DNA from: an uncultured Pelagibacteraceae bacterium
GTDB lineage: Bacteria > Pseudomonadota > Alphaproteobacteria > Pelagibacterales > Pelagibacteraceae
Assembly: GCA_902570715.1 (NCBI GenBank)
Contig: CACFZB010000003.1
Coordinates: forward strand, 1-51,343
Length of the DNA stretch: 51,343 bases
Direction: 5' to 3'
The notes beneath the pieces are model-generated. The model was not told the origin of the DNA. It saw only the letters and a list, made by a program, of their open reading frames with translations, and searched no databases. Each line of letters starts with the position of its first letter. Position 1 is the stretch's first letter. Shown one piece after another: positions 46,446-51,343 of this stretch. The translations under genes were made by a program, and so were the position numbers.

Positions 46446-47384
46446 ATGAAAATTCTTGGAATTGGTAATGCAATTGTTGATGTAATTTGTAAAGTTGATG
46501 ACAATTTTATATTAAAAAATAATCTTACAAAAGGCCTAATGAAATTAATATTTGATGAAAGTGAGTTTAAAGAATTATTATCAAACCTTAAAATTGAAAA
46601 AACTGTATCTGGTGGATCGGTCGCAAATTCTATAGTTGGTTTATCTCAACTGCAAAATAATGTAGGTTTTATCGGTAAAATTTCAGACGATAAGTTTGGT
46701 TTAAAATACGAGGAAGGATTAAAAAAAGAAAATGTTGATTTCTTTTACTCAAAAAAAAAAGAACCTCTACCAACTGGAACTTGCCTGATTTTGATAACAC
46801 CTGACTCTGAAAGAACAATGTGCACTTATCTTGGTACGGCAGGAAAAATAAATGAAAAAGATATAGATGATCAAGCTATTAAAAAAAGTGAAATTATTTT
46901 TCTAGAAGGTTATTTATGGGATGAAGGTGAACCTAAAAAAGCTTTTGATAAATCCATAAGTTGCGCAAAAAAAGTAGCTATGTCATTATCTGATAAATTT
47001 TGTGTTGATAGACACAAACCACATTTTCTTGATTTGGTAAAAAATAAATTAGACATTATATTTGCCAATGAAGGTGAAATATCTTCTTTAATTGAGGCAA
47101 AAGATTTTAAAGAAGTAATTGAATTTGGAATGAATATTAAAAAACACCTAGTCATTACAAGGGGTGAAAAAGGTGCAATATCAATTAATAATAATGAAAT
47201 AGAAGAAATTGATGCAAAAAAAAATCTTAAAATTATAGACTTAACTGGAGCTGGTGATTTATTTGCTGCTGGTTATCTACACGGTTATATAAATAATTAT
47301 TCTCAAAAAGAATGTTTGAAAAAAGGAAATGAAATGTCGTCTAAAATTATTCAACAAATTGGAGCAAGAATTGATTTACAATAA
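46446..47384 (+). CDS. PfkB-family sugar/adenosine kinase
   Basis: A 312-residue ribokinase-fold kinase. Signature 1 is seen as VSGGSVANSIVGLSQLQNNVGFIGKISDDKFG. The catalytic DTGAGD-type motif is present as DLTGAGDLFAAGYLHGY, where Asp of the GAGD is the expected base. The opening LGIGNAIVDVICKVDD resembles proteins annotated as adenosine kinase in Alphaproteobacteria, but the substrate cannot be fixed from sequence. It follows the sulfotransferase gene by 4 bp. Confidence 0.87.
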   Translation: MKILGIGNAIVDVICKVDDNFILKNNLTKGLMKLIFDESEFKELLSNLKIEKTVSGGSVANSIVGLSQLQNNVGFIGKISDDKFGLKYEEGLKKENVDFFYSKKKEPLPTGTCLILITPDSERTMCTYLGTAGKINEKDIDDQAIKKSEIIFLEGYLWDEGEPKKAFDKSISCAKKVAMSLSDKFCVDRHKPHFLDLVKNKLDIIFANEGEISSLIEAKDFKEVIEFGMNIKKHLVITRGEKGAISINNNEIEEIDAKKNLKIIDLTGAGDLFAAGYLHGYINNYSQKECLKKGNEMSSKIIQQIGARIDLQ

Positions 47385-47409
47385 AAAATAAAATGATGTA
47401 TAAATTTAA

Positions 47410-48018
47410 ATGTCAGAAAAAAATCAAGTTTTAAAATTTTTCTCTCAACCTGTTTTTAAATATCAGGTTAAGAATTTTGAAGAATTAAATAAAAGCTTGT
47501 TAGATTATATTTATAATCTACAAGAAAAAGATAAGGAAGGGGTAAAAAAATCTAACATACTTGGATGGCATTCCAAACCTTTTGATTTAAGTAATAAAGA
47601 AGCACCTCCCAATAAATTTTTTGCTAGCATAAATAATGAAATTGCTGATGTTTTTAATAAATATGGTTGGGTTTTTGAACCTTCAAAAGTAAAATGTACT
47701 TCTATGTGGTCTATTATAAATAAAAAAAACAGCTTTAACATAGAACATACACACGCAAATCACTATTTAAGTGCTGCCTATTATGTTAAGGCACCTGAAA
47801 ACTCAGGAAATTTCAAAATATCTAACCCTAATATTATAAATAGAAATAGATTTCCAAAATCTAATAAAAACACAGAATTTAACAGTAATACAGTAACTAT
47901 AAAAATAAACGCCGGGGATCTTTTATTTTTTCCATCTTATCTGCCGCATTCTGTTGAGGAAAATAAGTCTCAAGAGGATAGAGTAGTAATAAGTTTTAAT
48001 CTAGATATTTTAAACTAA
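47410..48018 (+). CDS. putative 2OG-Fe(II) oxygenase (2OG-FeII_Oxy_5 type)
   Basis: A 202-residue protein resembling the TIGR02466/PF13759 group. The metal ligands are likely in EHTHANHYLSAAYYV and in GDLLFFPSYLPHSVEEN, followed by the 2-oxoglutarate-binding arginine in DRVVISFNLDI. No function is established for this group to my knowledge; substrates may be proteins or small molecules. It is the last plus-strand gene of the nth run, and its end abuts the convergent regulator gene directly. Confidence 0.75.
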   Translation: MSEKNQVLKFFSQPVFKYQVKNFEELNKSLLDYIYNLQEKDKEGVKKSNILGWHSKPFDLSNKEAPPNKFFASINNEIADVFNKYGWVFEPSKVKCTSMWSIINKKNSFNIEHTHANHYLSAAYYVKAPENSGNFKISNPNIINRNRFPKSNKNTEFNSNTVTIKINAGDLLFFPSYLPHSVEENKSQEDRVVISFNLDILN

Positions 48019-48576
48019 TTAATTATTTAAGAAATAACCATTCTTATCACTTAAAATAAAATCATTTTTTCCAAAATTTTCTGATATTTTTTTTCTTAAA
48101 CGATAAATATGAGTTTCAACTGTATGAGTTTCTAATTTAGATTTAAAGCCCCAAACCTTCATTTCTAGTTGTTCGATATCTATTGGTTTATTTGCACTAT
48201 TTAAAAACATTATTAAATCAACTTCTTTTTCTGTCAGATTAATTTCTTTTTTTTGAAATTTTAATTTTCTTGAATTTAAGTCAACTTCGTAAAGTCCTAT
48301 TAAAATTGAGGATTTTTCCTTAGCATTTATTCTAAGAAATTTTATATTAATTTTTTCAATTAAATTTTTAAAATTCACAGGAAATTGAAGTTTTATGTGA
48401 TTGAGGTTAATCTCAAAATTTTGATCCGATAAAAGTATTGAACTTGAAAGAGCTTTATCTTTTAATTCTTTTTGACTATTCACTAAATACACATCATAAT
48501 CAAAATGATCCTCTAACTCTTTGAAAATTTCGAACAAATGTTTTATTCTAAAAATAATTATTTTTTGATCAGACAT
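48019..48576 (-). CDS. OmpR-type winged-helix regulator with degenerate receiver domain
   Basis: A 185-residue protein. The C-terminal 90 residues are a clear Trans_reg_C winged helix (NLTEKEVDLIMFLNSANKPID, VETHIYRLRKKI, LSDKNGYFL). The N-terminal half has the size of a receiver domain, but I see no acidic pocket or phospho-acceptor aspartate at the expected position, so phosphorylation is unlikely. No histidine kinase gene is adjacent. It is divergent from the L,D-transpeptidase with 13 bp between starts, so it may control that gene. Confidence 0.8.
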   Translation of the reverse strand: MSDQKIIIFRIKHLFEIFKELEDHFDYDVYLVNSQKELKDKALSSSILLSDQNFEINLNHIKLQFPVNFKNLIEKINIKFLRINAKEKSSILIGLYEVDLNSRKLKFQKKEINLTEKEVDLIMFLNSANKPIDIEQLEMKVWGFKSKLETHTVETHIYRLRKKISENFGKNDFILSDKNGYFLNN

Positions 48577-48589
48577 TTTAAATTACAAT

Positions 48590-49084
48590 ATGATAATCTA
48601 TTTAAAAAAAAAGAACATTCTTAAAATTGATGATTTTTACTTTAAATGTACAATAGGAAGAAATGGACTTTCCAAAAAAAAAATTGAAGGTGACAAAAAG
48701 ACTCCCATCGGTTTATTTAAGCTGGAAAATTTGTATTATAGAAGTGAGAGAATTAAAAAACCTATTACGAAACTAAAACTAGTTAAAATAAACAAAAATA
48801 TGTGTTGGTGTGACGATATAAAAGATAAGAAAAATTATAATCGTTTTTCACGTAAAATTTTGAAATCTAAACACGAAAAACTCTTCAGGAAAGATGATAA
48901 ATATGATCTCTTAATTCCAATTAAATTTAATTTTGAAAAACCAGAAATTGGCAAAGGTAGTTGCATCTTTATACATATTACAAAAAATTATAAACCTACT
49001 GCTGGATGCATTGCGGTTAGTAAAAAGGATTTTTTAATCATTTCTAAAATAATTAATTCAAAAACCAAAATAAATATAAGTTAA
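48590..49084 (+). CDS. L,D-transpeptidase (YkuD domain) family protein
   Basis: A 164-residue protein with the YkuD catalytic signature: histidine in CIFIHITKNYKPTAGCIAVSK and the nucleophilic cysteine in TAGCIAV. GDKKTPIGLFKL is the usual N-terminal motif. There is no signal peptide and no extra domain, so either secretion is unusual or the protein works on cytoplasmic intermediates. Expected substrates are peptidoglycan stem peptides. It overlaps the convergent glycosyltransferase gene by 4 bp. Confidence 0.83.
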   Translation: MIIYLKKKNILKIDDFYFKCTIGRNGLSKKKIEGDKKTPIGLFKLENLYYRSERIKKPITKLKLVKINKNMCWCDDIKDKKNYNRFSRKILKSKHEKLFRKDDKYDLLIPIKFNFEKPEIGKGSCIFIHITKNYKPTAGCIAVSKKDFLIISKIINSKTKINIS

Positions 49085-50529
49085 TTGAATATTTTTTCAT
49101 ATACACCCTCTATCACAGAAAAAAAATTTTTATTAAATTTATTAGTATCAAATAAAGGACTTTTTATACTTTCATTAAAAACCTGATCTCTTAATTCTTT
49201 AAATTTAATTTTATTTTTTGATAATTCAGTTGCCTTTTCAATATATTCTGAATGATTCTTAGATATTAAATAATCTATTTTTAAATTTTTATTAATTGAC
49301 TCTCCACATCTTGAATTAAAATTGTAACCTTTCATTGTTAGAACAGGAACACCCATCCATACGGCTTCAAATGAAGTAGTTACGCCATTATATGGAAATG
49401 TATCTAATGATAAATCAATTTTATTGTATAAATCTAAATGATCCTTAAAATCTTTTTGCTTTGGTAAAAATTTAATTGATTTAATAACACCTTTCTTTTC
49501 AAATTTACTTGATAAAAATTCGACATCTCTTGATGAGACTGTTTTTAAAATTAATTTAGAATTCTCGACTTTTTTTAATATTTCTGACCAAACTTCAATG
49601 ACATTATCATTTATTTTACTAAAATTATTAAAAGATCCAAAAGTAAAATAATTATTATTAACACTTGGAGGTAAAACTTGTTTTCTTATTAAGTCAAAAC
49701 CTCTATGAGTATTCCAAATATCATTTAGATAAAGTATTTTTTCACTATAAAAATTTTGTTCATTATCATAAATTAAATTTTTATCTGCAATTATATAATC
49801 CATTTCATTTAATCCTGTAGTATTACAATAACCACACCAGGAAATTTGAATTGGAGCTATTCTATTTTTAAATAGGGTTATTCGATTGCTCGATGTCATG
49901 CCCATCATATCAATCATTACATCAATTTTTTTATCTCTAATTAAATTTAAAGCTTCTAAATCGTTTAAATTTCCAATATTAATTTTTTCATCTGAATAAC
50001 TTGAAAACTTCAAAGTAGTATCATCCTCGTATCTAAGATTATTAAATAAAAAAATTTTAAACTTTTTTTTTTCATACTTTTTAAGAATGGTCTCCAAAAA
50101 ATAAGTTATAGAATGATTTCCTCGAATATCAGATGATAAAAAACCTAAATAAATTTGATCTTTCTTTTTTTTAACTAATTTTTTTAATTCACTATTAGAA
50201 TAAGTTGGTAGCTTTTTAACTAAATCAATCGATTTTTGTAAAAACAATTCTTGTGACCAATCTGTTTTGAAAGAATTATAATAAATGTATGATGCATAAA
50301 TTATTGAGTCATTGCTATTTTTTTTTATAAGTTTATTTAAATTTGCAATCACATTATCAATATCAGAAAATCTCTTGTAAATTCTTGTTACAGCAAGTAA
50401 TAAAAGTTTATCATTTTTGAATAAATCATTAGTATATTTGTAGTAATTTAGACAATGAGTAAATAATTTTTTACAATAAATTTGGTTTTCCTGAGATTTA
50501 TCAAAGTCAAAAAGATTAGCGCTGGACAT
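49081..50529 (-). CDS. O-GlcNAc transferase (SPINDLY)-like glycosyltransferase, family 41
   Basis: The 482 residues contain the GT41 catalytic region: LGFLSSDIRGNHSITYFLE, DVMIDMMGMTSSNRI, APIQISWCGYCNTTGLNEMDYIIAD, FGSFNNFSKIND, SLDTFPYNGVTTSFEAVWMGVPVLTMKG. Such enzymes move sugars onto proteins or glycans. Family members usually begin with several TPR repeats. Here only about 110 residues precede the catalytic part. The first 15 or so codons are antisense to parB-derived sequence, so the original 5' end may be lost and the annotated start (ATG 50529) fortuitous. Confidence 0.8.
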   Translation of the reverse strand: MSSANLFDFDKSQENQIYCKKLFTHCLNYYKYTNDLFKNDKLLLLAVTRIYKRFSDIDNVIANLNKLIKKNSNDSIIYASYIYYNSFKTDWSQELFLQKSIDLVKKLPTYSNSELKKLVKKKKDQIYLGFLSSDIRGNHSITYFLETILKKYEKKKFKIFLFNNLRYEDDTTLKFSSYSDEKINIGNLNDLEALNLIRDKKIDVMIDMMGMTSSNRITLFKNRIAPIQISWCGYCNTTGLNEMDYIIADKNLIYDNEQNFYSEKILYLNDIWNTHRGFDLIRKQVLPPSVNNNYFTFGSFNNFSKINDNVIEVWSEILKKVENSKLILKTVSSRDVEFLSSKFEKKGVIKSIKFLPKQKDFKDHLDLYNKIDLSLDTFPYNGVTTSFEAVWMGVPVLTMKGYNFNSRCGESINKNLKIDYLISKNHSEYIEKATELSKNKIKFKELRDQVFNESIKSPLFDTNKFNKNFFSVIEGVYEKIFN

Positions 50530-50823
50530 GCTAAAATTTTAGTTGGATTAGATAATGCCCTAATGTTAGCTAATAAGATTATTGAAAAAAGCCTATCAGT
50601 CAGACAAGCCGAAAAATACGTTAAATTATTTAAATCAAATAAGAAAAAGTCATTTATTTCAAAAGACCCGAATATAAAAGATTTAGAAGATACACTCTCA
50701 AGTAAAACAGGTTTAAACGTTTCAATAAAAAACAAAAAAAATAATAAGGGTTCAATTTCCCTTGAGTACAAGGATTTAGACCAATTAAATAAGATAATTC
50801 AAATAATTAAAAGTAATTATTAA
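50482..50823 (+). pseudogene. parB: C-terminal fragment of chromosome-partitioning protein ParB
   Basis: About 105 residues match the end of ParB. The linker KISAGHAKILVGLDNA is followed by KSLSVRQAEKYVKLF and the C-terminal dimerisation domain (DPNIKDLEDTLSSKTGLNVSIK, GSISLEYKDLDQLNKIIQII). The N-terminal CTPase domain and DNA-binding HTH, about 170 residues, are absent; an in-frame TAA lies at 50464-50466. The track's TTG start has no support. Upstream sequence is the glycosyltransferase gene on the other strand. The fragment could not load on parS. It overlaps holA by 4 bp at the 3' ends, the normal parB-holA neighbourhood. Confidence 0.87.
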
Positions 50824-51343
50824 GCTACTTTATCGAATATAAAATCTGTAACTAAATTTAAAGGATTATACGAGTATTTTTTAATTCTAAGTTCCATCTC
50901 ATTTAGGTCAAAAATAAATTCCTTTATTTTTTTAGGTGGCCATAATGATATTTGCTTTTTGGTTATTTCTTTGTCTTTCCAAAAGATTGGTGGTTTTGCC
51001 TCCGAAATTACCTTTTCTAAATTCTTATTTTTTTGATAATTAATTGATAAATTTAGAATTTTTTTTGATTTGCTTAAAAAGGTTCTTGTAATAATTATAC
51101 AGTCTTCGTTACCAAAGTTATTTTCATTTAAAATATCTACAACTTTTTTTTTATTTTTTGCTAAACAATGATCAACTAATTCAAAGATACTATGGTTTTG
51201 ACTTAGATTTATCAATTTATTAAGATTATTTTCATCAATTTTTTTTGTCAGAGAATAAAGGCTAATTTTTTTTAACTCATTTTTAAGAAATATTCTGTCT
51301 CCATTACATTTCCTTAAGATTGTATTTATGTTTTCTCTAGAAA
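50820..51343 (-). CDS. holA: DNA polymerase III subunit delta, 5' end beyond the window
   Basis: Clamp-loader subunit that opens the DnaN ring. The frame stays open to the window edge (GDRIFLKNELKKISLYS is readable upstream of the track's TTG start at 51215), so only the C-terminal part, about 174 residues, is visible. Family features are the FLKNELKKI pattern, PPIFWKDKEITKKQISLWP and the final ELRIKKYSYNPLNLVTDFIFD. In Alphaproteobacteria holA commonly follows parB convergently, as here. Confidence 0.87.
   Translation of the reverse strand, partial: SRENINTILRKCNGDRIFLKNELKKISLYSLTKKIDENNLNKLINLSQNHSIFELVDHCLAKNKKKVVDILNENNFGNEDCIIITRTFLSKSKKILNLSINYQKNKNLEKVISEAKPPIFWKDKEITKKQISLWPPKKIKEFIFDLNEMELRIKKYSYNPLNLVTDFIFDKVA

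Noticed and set aside
50448-50771. 107-codon minus-strand ORF opposite the parB fragment
   Set aside because: It mirrors the ParB frame, which has clear family similarity; the ORF itself resembles nothing.
1-51343. tRNA genes, CRISPR arrays, insertion sequences or prophage genes
   Set aside because: No cloverleaf-sized spacer, spaced direct repeats, transposase or integrase motif was seen on either strand.

Overview
The window reads as a stretch of a streamlined, very AT-rich alphaproteobacterial chromosome, most likely from the SAR11 clade (Pelagibacterales). The evidence is the AT-biased codon use, lysine/asparagine/isoleucine-rich proteins, and almost no spacer DNA: no gap over 300 bp, many 1-4 nt ATGA/TAATG start-stop overlaps, and convergent genes that overlap at their stops. 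It also has an Irr-type Fur regulator and gene orders typical of Alphaproteobacteria (dnaA-rpsT-mutM-ubiE-ubiB-coaBC-dut, and parB-holA). The organism assignment is inferred from these features, not from a database search. I see no tRNA, rRNA, CRISPR array, transposase or integrase.

Layout. 1-1756 (+): lysA, cut by the window edge, then a PlsC-type acyltransferase. 1753-5711 (-): mutM (frameshifted), rpsT, dnaA, dnaN, with the longest gap of the window (4265-4535) upstream of dnaA. 5743-10852 (+): ubiE, ubiB, coaBC, dut, a MoeB/ThiF-like E1 enzyme and an SH3b protein. 10845-13778 (-): an iron/peroxide locus of rubrerythrin, a CCG-domain Fe-S oxidoreductase, DUF3501 and the Irr regulator, with two Irr-box-like motifs. 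13853-16487 (+): fabA-fabB-fabI and a 39-codon membrane ORF. 16491-29421 (-): a long information-processing block tsaB-fur-miaB-phoH-ybeY-lnt-metK, a terminator, then nusA-infB-rbfA-rpsO-pnp. 29369-40174: polysaccharide deacetylase, bax-like glucosaminidase, nfuA, trpS, murJ, maeB, a BON lipoprotein, rsmI, an LpoA-like protein and the ITPase. 40217-45596 (+): grpE-dnaK-dnaJ, a 55-codon membrane ORF, dapB and nth. 45596-50529: a mixed-strand accessory segment with a sulfotransferase, PfkB kinase, 2OG-Fe(II) oxygenase-like protein, degenerate OmpR-type regulator, L,D-transpeptidase and an O-GlcNAc-transferase-like glycosyltransferase. 50482-51343: the C-terminal part of parB and the C-terminal part of holA.

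How the genes work together. Most encode core replication initiation (DnaA, DnaN, HolA, ParB), translation and RNA decay (IF2, NusA, S15, S20, RbfA, PNPase, YbeY, MiaB, TsaB, RsmI), type II fatty acid synthesis (FabA/B/I), envelope building (Lnt, MurJ, LpoA-like, DolP-like) and protein folding (GrpE/DnaK/DnaJ).

The points most worth checking are: parB has lost its N-terminal two thirds exactly where an oppositely oriented glycosyltransferase begins (a rearrangement or an assembly chimera); mutM is split by a one-base expansion in an A8 run; two Irr-box-like palindromes frame the rubrerythrin/irr locus; TsaB is very short and its 5' end overlaps a divergent secreted deacetylase; and several genes usually found in the nusA-pnp and ybeY-metK blocks (rimP, ylxR, truB, trmB, corC, rimI) are missing from their places.
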